Below are positions 11,127-20,547 of a stretch of 64,000 nt of DNA, in pieces. How positions within the stretch are numbered: position 1 is the stretch's first letter; each line of letters opens with the position of its first letter. This stretch comes from Pipra filicauda. Taxonomy: Eukaryota; Chordata; Aves; Passeriformes; Pipridae. The stretch lies in contig NW_024104428.1 in assembly GCF_003945595.2 (NCBI RefSeq), positions 830,106 to 894,105 of the forward strand, written 5' to 3'. The notes below the pieces were generated by a model. It saw only the letters and a list, made by a program, of their open reading frames with translations. It searched no databases and was not told the DNA's origin. The translations under genes and the position numbers were made by a program.

Positions 11127-13129
11127 CCAAGTGTGTTTCTCAGGACCTCAATTCCACCAACACAGTCACGGCTCTTAGGTTAACAGGCAAAGGCCCTTCT
11201 TCTTTTGGGAGCTGGTACAAAAGGAGAGAGAGAAGCCACGCATAAAAGTGGGGAGATTTTCTGTAAAACCTCCCTACTACTAGAATACAGCAGTCTCCTG
11301 TCCCCTCCTTCTGTGGCTAGCCAGGGACTGAAGGCCCTGCCATGCAATCCAGATCCTCAAAAGTTCAGGGACATCTACTCTCATCCGACAGCACATCTCT
11401 CTTCTGGCTATTGCTTCTGAGCCACCCTGTAGACAGATTTATGGGTTTGAACAGCATCTGTGCTGGTTCAGCTAAAGAGTTTCTTACCCTGGCAGACTGG
11501 CAAACGATTAGACCTTAACTTGAAATGTGAGTGTCACTGAATTTACTGCATTTTTTTTCAACTAGCAATTTCTGAAGCCATAAACCTCTCCTGCTCTTTC
11601 TTAGCACCTTCCATTTGAGTATCTCAGGACATTATGCTCTCTCAAAAACAGTATGCTTAACAAAAAATATCGGATTCAGTAACAATGAAACAATACTTGG
11701 TAGTTTCTCTATTATATTTTACAAGCTACTTTAGCTTTCCTAGTTATAGAAAGGGACCTAAGAACTTCTTTGGACTTGACAGAACATGCTCAACAGCCGG
11801 TGATTTCTTCGGGATGAGGAGTGGAGGATGAGGGACCTTTCCATCACATCTTCTGGAACTGCTGTGCAATTCTGAACATCTTAAATTTTAATAAGAGTAA
11901 AAATGTCACATTTTAAAATCTCAGTACTTAATCTCAACACTGCTGCAGGTGGCAGAGTAAAGAGAAGGGCTGATACTTGAGACTTGTAGAGGGCCAAATG
12001 CTGCTGACCTCATGAGGAAGATACTATTGAAACCAGATAAGAATTTGCCTGTTGTTCTTTACAAACGAACATCCCTACTTGCTTTTGGAATCTATACAGA
12101 AAAGATTTCTAGCTCCAGACAAAACAGCCTCTGAAAGAAGGTCAAAAGTGAAAGGGAGGAAAGGAGGAAAAAAGCAAGATTTTAATCAGAATACAATACA
12201 ACTTTAAAGTCTGGTCTCATACATCTTGTCAAAGCTTAAGATTAATACTGCAGAGCATCAAAAAACTACACAAAATCCCCAAAAATCCTATCTTGACCTT
12301 TTAATAGAGCTCCCAGCATTCTGCAAATCAGTGGCCTCATAGAAGCAGTCATCCCTTCTTCAGCCTCCTGAAAATCACTTTGGGAACTAGTCCAGGACTT
12401 AATATAGCAAGGCCAGAGCAGGACCAAAGTAATTCACCATCCACTCAAAATCCCTACTGCCCTACCTGCCCTCTCCTAAACTGATGTGGTTTCACTGCAT
12501 TTGAAATGGAGGAGCCCCTTGGCAGAGCAGAGCCCCAGGTGCAATGATTCCAGGCACTAGTTCACCTTGGTCACGGACAACGTTGCAGTTCTGGACCAGC
12601 AGCTCAATGCTTCCTTGCACAGGCAGTGAGGACCATTCCTGACTCAGGCTTTCTGAAGGCTTCTGGTGCTGTCACAGATGCTCACCATTTCTGGTGGCTG
12701 GGCCAACAGACACCCAGCATTTTCCTCTCCTGGTCTGGAGAGCAGAGGCAAGGAGGCTTCGATGCCCACAGGCTGCCAGTGGAGCACCACCACTGCACTG
12801 ACCATAGCCCGGCTCCAATGCTGGGGGGACATGACATGGGACTGGAAGCCTCTCCCCTCTGAAGGACCCTGGAAGCACTGTCCCTCTCCTTAGCCACCCT
12901 CTGCTTTGCTCCTGCCAGCCACAGCCACCCCTCAGACTCTGCCCCCAGACGCAACGGTGCACGCAGACGTTTTGCACCAACCTACCAGGAGCCGGGCACC
13001 TCCATTCCGCTGCCAAGCAAGGGCAAGCATGCCGAGAGCAGCCCCAGTTATTCGCAGGTGACCTTCTGTGGGACAGCCAGGCACAGGGGGGAGCACGGCC
13101 CCGCGGCCCCCCGTGCCTCAAGTACTCAC

Positions 13130-13531
13130 CCAGAGCAGTGATGGACACCGGGGTGCCCGCGTGCCGCTCCCCAACCATCTGCCACTCCCCATCCAGCGTC
13201 CGTGTCCACTCGGCCACCCGGCACTCATAGTGGCCCTCGTCCGCCTTGACGCTGTTGAAGATCTCCAGGGTGAAGGAGCCGGGCCGGACCTGCTCCACCT
13301 GGATGCCCCCGTAGCTGCTGCGCTCAGCGTACGAGGGGCCGGGGTGCAGGGTGCCCTCCCGATCCAGACGCACGATTTCGCTGCGCCGGTTCAGCTTGTC
13401 CACCAGCTGCCAGGTGATGGAGAGGCGGCTCTGGGGCCCGAAGCCCGAGCGCACGTTGCAGCCAAAGCGCAGGCTCTCTCCTTCCAAGACATTGCTGGCG
13501 TTGTTGATAATCTCCAAGGAGATGCTGGTCT
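13130..13531 (-). CDS. IGSF3: IGSF3 coding exon for the fourth V-type Ig domain (V4)
   Basis: This 402-nt exon encodes an extracellular V-set Ig domain. The acceptor ends CTCCTTAG. The A left over from the V3 exon joins AG to make Lys, giving KTSISLEIINNASNVLEGE. The exon ends ...GTPVSITAL plus one base before donor GTGAGT, so it is phase 1-1. The Ig core is present: Cys in LRFGCNVRSGFG, Trp in LSITWQLVDK, and Cys in EGHYECRVAEW. The last of these is followed by TRTLDGEWQMVGER, matching the human pattern TEWVRAVDGEWQIVGER as I recall it. The motif here is Glu-Trp-Thr rather than Glu-Trp-Ile. One sequon, N-A-S in INNASN, is seen near the start. The reading frame stays open for about 150 codons beyond the donor into the intron, which I take to be chance in GC-rich DNA. 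Confidence 0.96.
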
Positions 13532-15203
13532 CTAAGGAGAGAAACGCATACACACACAGGGGAGATGACACACACTCGCCACTTCTCGGGCTGCAAGAAG
13601 GACGCTGCTGGCCAGAGACGCTTTCCACCAGGTGCAGGAGACTGCCCACACATTTGGGTCCAGGCATGTTTTAACCTCATGCCACGTTTTAACCACATCC
13701 AAAACCAGCCTGTGGGCAGCGAGCTGCTCCTGGTGACTTGCACACTCAAAGCAGACGTAGGCCAAAGCTGGGAGCCTGCGGCTCACGAGACATTGCCGTG
13801 TCTTCTGGTCACAGGTCCGGGACGGGATCTCAGCAAAACTTGAGGGAATTTCTGTTGCTACAATATGCACTGCATGCAACTGGCTCCTCCCAAAAAAAAA
13901 AGCTTTCAGCTCTCTGGGGTTTTCAATTCATGTCACCCTGGTCACCATCTTGCTACATCCGTTCCTGTAACACCTTTTGGGAGAAGGTCTCCCAAAATCC
14001 CACAGCTAGTGACACTGCTGGTAGCTATCACTGTTTGGTAACATTAAAAAAAAAAATCTGGTATCCTGAGCTTCCCAGAGATGTAGAGGCTTTATGGCTG
14101 TTTTTGAGAGATAGTGAGTGCTGGTTACTCCTGCTGTCTTCCGTTGGAGTTTTGGACACTTAGCACCCTTGAAAAATCATCACATTTTTTCCTAGAGCTG
14201 GTGATTTATCAAATGGCAAGAATGAAGCCTGTCTGAAAGATGGCTGTGCATAGAAGCACTACATTTTAGACACTTGTCAAGTGCAAGATTTCTAGCTAGA
14301 GTAATTTTCAAAGCCAAACAAATGAGACCAAATATCAGTAGGAGAGGAAAGAAACAGAATTTCTCTTGGAGAAATGAGGAAGAGGGGAAAAAAAGCTAGA
14401 GGAAAGGGCTGCATTTCCTTACAAACTTAAGAGATAGGAGACAAACATGGCACAAAATCCTCTTTCAGCTACCCTCTGTTTGGCCAAAGCCTCCTGTCAG
14501 GGTAGCCTGGGCAACACGTGCACGGTTCATCATGCCATGGCTACCTGAATTTCAGAGAGCAAAACAAGGAATGAGTCAGTGGACCCTCTTCTCTTGATCC
14601 TGTTATTTCTGTGTTTTATCATGTTTGTCTGACAAACACAAAAAGCATTCAGGCAAGACTCCAGCAGCTTGTTTTCATCAGAGCTGGATGACACACGGTG
14701 ACCAGTACAGAGCTCCCAGAGTACTGGGGCTCAAGGAGCACACAAACCCTGGTTTCTCCCAGTACAGCTGTCTTGCCAGACAGCTGAACAGCCGCCACTG
14801 AACAGCCTGCAGGAACCCAGGATTAGGATTATTAGGATAAACCAAGGCCAAGCCAGTCTCCCCACTAGGCCTGCTGAATACTTTAGAGCACCCTTACTCC
14901 CAGTTGAGTAAGGCGAGGAGAGAGGTGTGAGGAGCAAGGCTGTCACATGTACCTTCAGCTCAAGGACAAAACTGCCAGCTTGGTGAGGGCGTGATTCCCC
15001 ACCTATGAACCTGACACACAATCCCTCCTTTCCATACCCTCCTCAACAACAAAAATAAATCTTGCCAGTTGGGATCCCAAGCCTCCACAGCACGCAAACT
15101 CGGATCCTCCCTCTCCCCCACTGTCTGGGCACAACACAGCTTCCCCAGCTGGCTGCCCAGGACAGCACAGTCCCCAGGAGGGGATGGGCACGTCTCTACT
15201 TAC
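13532..15203 (-). other. IGSF3: IGSF3 intron between V3 and V4 exons
   Basis: A 1,672-bp intron with donor GTAAGT at 15203-15198 and acceptor ending CTCCTTAG at 13532. It contains short A-runs near 13890 and 14045. Beyond splice sites I see no gene, repeat family or structured RNA in it. Confidence 0.93.
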
Positions 15204-15593
15204 TGAGCGGCATGACAGTGATGGGGATGTTCTTTGGCCGCTTGCTCTCCTTGTCGATGAAGTCCCCCGTCACGGTCTTCTCCCGCTCGGTCACCCGGCA
15301 GTTGTACTTGCCGCTGTCCTCGAGGCGGAGGCGGTAGATCTTCAGCACAAAAACGTTGTCGCTCTCCTTGGCCACCTTGAGCTGCCCCAGGGCCTCGCGC
15401 TGGGCAAACTCGTTGTTGAGCACCGGCACGGCGTTGGGCCCCAGGCTGGCGATGAGGGAGCTGTTGAAGGCCCAGGAGATGGAGAAGTAGCGGTCGGGGA
15501 CGTTCTGAGCCTCCAGGATGCAGCGGAATTCCACCGGCTCCCCCACGATGTACATCCGCTTCTCCGTCTCCAGCCGGACGCTGAACTCCTTAT
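15204..15593 (-). CDS. IGSF3: IGSF3 coding exon for the third V-type Ig domain (V3)
   Basis: This 390-nt exon encodes an extracellular V-set Ig domain. The acceptor ends CTCCCCAG. The G carried over from V2 plus AT gives Asp, so the domain opens DKEFSVRLETEKRMYIVGEP. It ends ...NIPITVMPL plus one base at donor GTAAGT. The Ig core is Cys in VEFRCILEAQN, Trp in FSISWAFNSS, and Cys in SGKYNCRVTEREKTVTG. One N-glycosylation sequon (N-S-S in AFNSSLIA) is visible. The C-terminal linker IDKESKRPKNIPI is nearly identical to the mammalian protein as remembered. Unlike V1, V2, V4 and V5, read-through past this donor hits a stop almost at once. The intron spacing to V2 (866 bp) and V4 (1,672 bp) is small, as often seen in bird genes. 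Confidence 0.97.
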
Positions 15594-16459
15594 CTGGGGA
15601 GAGACATCTCTCATGCATCAGCACAGCAAAGCCCACGAGGACAGCCAGCACACCTCATGTGATGTGTTTACAACTTGCTACTCCCTCCATGGCCAACATC
15701 CCTTGGATGTGCATATCCATAGGTGAAAGGGTTTAGGGACTTGCTTTTGCCGTGAGAGGCCAGATGGGCCATTGCTGTCAGAGAGACAGCTTCCGGCCCA
15801 GCAAGCAAAGAGCTGCGAGGCTTCCTCAGTCACAACCCTTCCCTCCAGCCTCTCCTCCTGGGAGCAGCTCTGATGTGACAGCAGCATTCAGCAGCACTGT
15901 GGAATATGACCTGGAGCCTAGTCCTAAATCACACCCTGCTCGGCTGGAGTCAAGAGGCAGAGCCTTTGGGGATATCACAGAGGAAGAAAGAGCTCAGCTG
16001 GATCTTCAGATCCTTAGCAGGAACTGTGCTGTGGGCTAGAAGGATTTCAACTTGCAAACGGACCTTGTGCAATACAGAAGTGCCTGCTGAAAAGTTTTAG
16101 TTTTATTTTCTGCTGTGTCACTCTTACCTCTTCACTTACCAAAATTCTCACTGTCTGTGCTAGCACCAAGTGCTTAAGGTAAATGTTTCAGCTTCTGTGT
16201 CAGCCAAGATGGCTGACCACACCAGGAGACACCCAGGCCACCCAAGCCCCCAAATTTAAGTTGCTCTTTGCCGACATTTGCCGTGCCCACAGGCAGTGCT
16301 CGGGCCCTCCTTTGCCCTGCTACACCCAGCCAGCAGCCTCGCAAGTAGGGCACGTGGCAAAGCAAGAAGCCAAACCCCAGCCACCTAACAAGGCACAGCC
16401 CCTTTTTCCACCTCCTCCCACCGCCCAGCCCAGTGAGAAGAGGCCGAGGAGACACTGAC
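15594..16459 (-). other. IGSF3: IGSF3 intron between V2 and V3 exons
   Basis: An 866-bp intron. Its donor is GTCAGT (16459-16454), with an uncommon C at +3, and its acceptor ends CTCCCCAG at 15594. The V2 frame stays open into this intron and stops at 16322-16320. A minus-strand AATAAA lies at 16107-16102, about 210 nt beyond that stop. Apart from this there is no recognisable feature. Confidence 0.93.
16102..16107 (-). terminator. Possible intronic polyadenylation signal (AATAAA)
   Basis: The plus strand reads TTTATT, so the IGSF3 sense strand has the canonical AATAAA hexamer inside the V2-V3 intron. It follows the stop codon of the V2 read-through frame by about 210 nt. The next 50 nt downstream contain short U-rich and GU-containing stretches but no strong GU element. 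AATAAA occurs often by chance, so this is only a candidate. Confidence 0.2.
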
Positions 16460-16870
16460 CAGTGGCTTGCACGTTGACGATGGCGCCCTGGGAGCGCTTG
16501 CGGGTCATGGCGTACCAAGAATCGTCCGGGTCCTGGATCCACTCCGCCGCCTCGCAGTAAAACTCTCCCTGATCTGACGGGTGGAGGTTGTAGATGGTGA
16601 GCTTTGAGGTGGTCTCCCCAACTTTGTCCAGGCGAACGTCCCCCGTGGCCTGTCGCTGGGCGTAGGCGCTGCCGGCCCGCAGGACGAAGTCGCGGCTGAG
16701 GGAGATGACCTCCACAGGCGCCTCGCTGCCCCGCTGCCGGTACCAGGCGATGGAGACGTGGCTGTGCTGGGCTGTGCTCTTGGACACCTCGCACTTCAGC
16801 TCCAGGGAGTCGTGCTCCACTTTGTTCAGCGTCTGCGGGACCGCCGTCACTCGCAGCGAGTCGGGGATCA
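16460..16870 (-). CDS. IGSF3: IGSF3 coding exon for the second V-type Ig domain (V2), with the EWI motif
   Basis: This 411-nt exon encodes the V-set Ig domain that carries the family signature. The acceptor is a CTGCAG. The G from V1 plus TG makes Val, giving VIPDSLRVTAVPQTLNKVEH. The exon ends ...IVNVQAT plus one base before donor GTCAGT. The Ig core is Cys in LELKCEVSKS, Trp in VSIAWYRQRG, and Cys in GEFYCEAAEWIQDPDD. Glu-Trp-Ile lies at 16544-16536 and defines the EWI subfamily (IGSF2/CD101, IGSF3, IGSF8, PTGFRN), whose members associate laterally with tetraspanins. The motif SWYAMTRKRS matches mammalian IGSF3 as recalled. No N-glycosylation sequon is seen in this domain. The donor has C at +3 instead of a purine. 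The open frame continues about 46 codons into the intron before a TAG. Confidence 0.97.
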
Positions 16871-17209
16871 CTGCAGCCAAGGGGGACAGGGAGACACAGC
16901 CCCGGAGTCAGCAATGCCAAAATGCTGAGTCTAAAGCCCAGACACACTAAAAGAGAGCTGGGGTTTCTTTTTACAGTGGCAATTAATCATTATGTATTAG
17001 CAAGGCCTTGTTAACTCACATCTAGCCCCTAAAAAGAGGGGAATCGCCCCAAAAGCCGTTAGCTGGGAAAGGCCATATCCTGCTGCACATACTCCAGTGC
17101 AGTGCTCAAATTCCTGCTCAGTGGGCCCCAGCAATGGAACAGAGTTTTCCATCACGCTACAGAGCAGTACAGCTTAATATATCCACTTCCCATTGAGGCA
17201 TTTTGTCAC

Positions 17210-17440
17210 GAGCAGCCTCCCCTTCATCATGTGCCCCCCCAGCATGCTCTGTGACCCCCCCCTCTTGCCCACATCCCTCAGCCTCTCCTTAGCCCTGGAA
17301 TGGTCTTTGCCCCTCATCACTGGTGGGGCCAAGCTGAACATACTCAGTTCCTTTAATCTTCCCTCATAAAAAAGTCAGGAGATCCAACTCCCCTCTCCTT
17401 TGTTTATATCATTTCATCTTTTAATGACCCCCTCAGGCCA
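17210..17440 (-). mobile_element. Degraded CR1 LINE fragment, antisense
   Basis: The plus strand has a pyrimidine-rich run with CTCAGCCTCTCCTTAGCC near 17278, then CTCAGTTCCTTTAATCTTCCC followed by TCATAAAA near 17345. This echoes the reverse complement of the CR1 3' region, where CCAGCTCCCTCAGCCTCTCC followed by TCATA is typical. The match is loose and interrupted, so boundaries are approximate. CR1 is the main non-LTR retrotransposon of birds and reptiles, usually 5'-truncated. Confidence 0.45.
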
Positions 17441-20400
17441 AACGAAGGGGTTTCTGCATTCAGAGGGAACTGGCTCCTCTGAGGGCAGCAATGCAATTGC
17501 ACCCTGACCAATGCCTGCTCCCGGGACACAGCTATGTCAAGGCACTTGGTAATAAAACTGCTGGCTACTTTTCCAGTTGATTAACCAGAGGAAAGGAAGT
17601 CCAGCTGCTAAAATCAGGATGAAAAAAAAAAAAATTGCAGCACCTCGACCTTGCTTGATTTTAGCAAGAGGCTCTTCTGCCACCAGATGATAAGACTTAT
17701 TTTTTATAAAGAAGCCTTTCTAGACTTTGCTGTCTCAAGAAACATCATGTGGAAAGACAGAAGAATGTAAACCTTCTCCCCAGCTCTGCAGACGAGGCAG
17801 TGTTAGCAAGCCTGTTAATGCCCACGGTTTTGCCACGTACCAGTGGAATATAATTAACATATCTCAGTTCAGTTTCATTGACAGCACTGGGTGGTTTGAC
17901 AAAATTAGCTGAGCTGCCAGAAGCTGCATCTGTTTCATTCAGGCACTGCTACAGAAAGCAATGAGCTGTAGTGAAGACAACCACTGGGATTATTTATGGC
18001 AGAAAAGTCAAAAACGGAAGAGAGGAAAGAAAAAAGGCATGAGTTGGGAGTAAACGAGAGGGAAATCTTCTCATATCCAGCCTGGATGGGAGGATTTGTT
18101 TTTACCACATACTGACTACCCTGACTGCCCCTGTCAGGGAAAGTACCTTTGTAAGGCTGTTCACATCACAGGCTATTGCCTCTGTCCCGCTGGCCACATC
18201 CCCTACTCCCTCCCTTCCCCTCATCTTTCCTGCTGGAGCTCCTATCCCCTGCTCCCTGGTAACAGCTTCTGGCAGACCATGGCCAGGATCCTGCTTGCTT
18301 CACCTTTCCCCCTTCCCCTGACTCCCAAGCCAGTGGTGATAGCAGCAACTAACCTTGCCAGTTCACACTGCCTGCACAATAAGCTTTAAACTTCTCATTT
18401 CAAACCTCACTGAATAATTTCCAGAGCTGCACAGCTCCTTTCTCTTTGCCCTCCAGCCACGAGCTCCTACAACTTTCCTTATGTTATTTAAATAAATTAA
18501 ACCTGATCATCATCTTGCTGAAGTGACTTTCCCGCTGAGGTGCTTTTGAAGGCAGAGCTCCCCGCTACAGCAGCCTCCACGCAACAGCTTGTGAGGTGAA
18601 AGCGGGTATCTGTGAAGAAAGTGTGCCTGCTCTCCTTCCCCCAGTCTGAGAGCCCTGTGCACCCCACCTTGTGCCCCCCAGCCTTGCTCAGCAGCAGAGC
18701 TGCTCTCTGGGGAAGCACAAGGCAGAAAGCAGAGGATCCCAGGAGCCTGCCTGGCTATGTGGGACAAGCCAGGTCATGCTCGAGTAGGGGCCAGGCACTT
18801 GGCTTGCCAGACGTGGAGCTGCCCATCCCTGGGAGTAATGCTGGGAAGCCTGTCTGAAGGCTGGGCCGTTCCCTGAGCAGGTTGGAGGTTGGCATGGGGG
18901 TCATTTTGCCAGCTGGAACCATGACTTTGTATTTCCAGGTCATAACCCGGCTGGAGGGTTAGCACCTTTTGTACAACACGGGCAAGTTATTGCAAATTGC
19001 ACTCATGGAGAAGAATCAGGAGGTGCCAGCGTGCGTTAAAGGTGTAATTTAACTGTGGGAATGCCTGACACACTGTGCTGCATTCTTCCTGCTCTTTTGG
19101 TCAAAAGAGTCAATCAAGATCCTCCCAGTTAGAGGAGTCTGTAGGAGCTTTTGGGTTGCACGCAGCCTGGAGGCCGTGGTCTTAAATCAGCCTGGCAAGA
19201 ACACACGTTCAGTCAGTGTCACCTTCTTAACCAGGAGGACTAGAGACCTGCTGGCTAAATGAAAGCCCATTTTCCAAAGGATCAGATGATCAGGGAGGGA
19301 GGGACAAGCCAGAGTCCTGAGGTGGCCGGGCTGGAGGGAAGGCTCTGTGCTTCACACCACCACCCTCACGCTTGGCCAATGATGCACTAACGACTGTTTT
19401 ATTTACACTGCAAGATGCGGCTCGGGTAGCAGGTTTGGGGAGGGGGAAAGTTGGCAGGAGAAAGGGGAAAATGCTGTTTTCCAAGCAGGTCACAGCTCAT
19501 TTCAGAAGCCAAATGAGCATGTCATTCCGAGTGCTGCAGAGCACTGGGGACTCCCACAGCAGGGACACAGGTCTGCTGAGACCCACACACCACCCCACGG
19601 CACAGACCCCGCTGGCCTGCACCAACAAGAGGGCCACAGGCACGGCATAGCCCATCAGGCTGGAACAGACCACAGCTGGAAGTCACAGAGAGGGAAGCAA
19701 GCAGGGAACACTGCAAAGGTGCTCACTAGGGTGGGACACAGCATCATGAGAGTTCCTTCCAAGCCAGTCGCCCTGTTTAGGCTTCAGAGACACCAGTTTG
19801 CATATCAGGACACGAGTAACTTTGCATGGTGCTCACCTGGGAGCCCTGGCTCTGCTGCCAGCCATCACACTGCTGAGCTGCCCACACATTTATCCTGCAG
19901 CCACCTGCCACAGAAGAACCAGGTTTTCTGGGGACATTCTGCAAGCTGAGCTTCATTTGAAAGCAAGTTGGTAAGCTTAGATGAGAGTCACTTCACTGTG
20001 TGAAGGGGAGCAGAGCCACATCTGAGTCATAGCTGCAGGACATATCCTCTTGCCCACTCTTTTTCACCCAGCTCCTGCCTGTTTCTCTCCCCTCTTGTCA
20101 AGGTGCCACCCAGGCAGACTGCTCTGCACTTCCCCTGCATCCAGTCTTGCTTCCTCCTTGTCCTCCAACACAAGTCCATCCCTGCAGCTGTCAGGACCCT
20201 TCAGAGGTGTCAGAAGAACTCTGTTCTCTCCAGCATCAGTGTTAGATTTGGCAGCAAGTGGCTGGACAAGGAGATGAGTGACTGAAAAGTAATCTCTGGG
20301 AGCAAACCTACTGCACTACCGCCATCCCAGATCCAGTCACAGCTGACAGGTTTGAGCTTGTACTTACAACACTGAAGAACAAGAAATACAGCATGTCCTA

Positions 20401-20534
20401 TTAGTCCCCAAGCCACAGGTCACTGCAGAGGGCACTGGGATAGACACTCGGTGCTGGGTGGGGTGCTAAGCACAGGATGCTCACAAACCACCGTCAAGTT
20501 TTGAAAGCTCCTGAAATATTAAATATAAATATTT

Positions 20535-20547
20535 CCACTAGAGGGTG
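20535..20547 (+). promoter_or_regulatory. CTCF-like core motif
   Basis: CCACTAGAGGGTG agrees with the CTCF core consensus CCASYAGRKGGCRS except for T in place of the usual C after the GGG. It lies directly after an AT-rich stretch (20515-20534) in the V1-V2 intron. A single motif match has a sizeable chance of being incidental. CTCF sites of this form can act as insulators or loop anchors. Confidence 0.3.

Larger units (their letters stand above)
9593..13129 (-). other. IGSF3: IGSF3 intron between V4 and V5 exons
   Basis: A 3,537-bp intron with donor GTGAGT at 13129-13124 and acceptor AG at 9594-9593. It holds an 18-bp tandem duplication (9795-9830), a short-loop G-quadruplex motif on the coding strand (10053-10072) and a perfect 10-bp hairpin (11102-11126). 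The V4 frame stays open past the donor for about 150 codons (to 12672), and a separate minus-strand frame is open at 10137-10661. Neither shows any recognisable domain. The AT-rich part 11450-12300 shows nothing identifiable. Confidence 0.93.

Noticed and set aside
19645..19695. Sequence resembling the CR1 3' terminus (CATCAGGCTGGAACAGACCA)
   Set aside because: Only about 20 bases are similar and the adjoining sequence does not follow the CR1 consensus.
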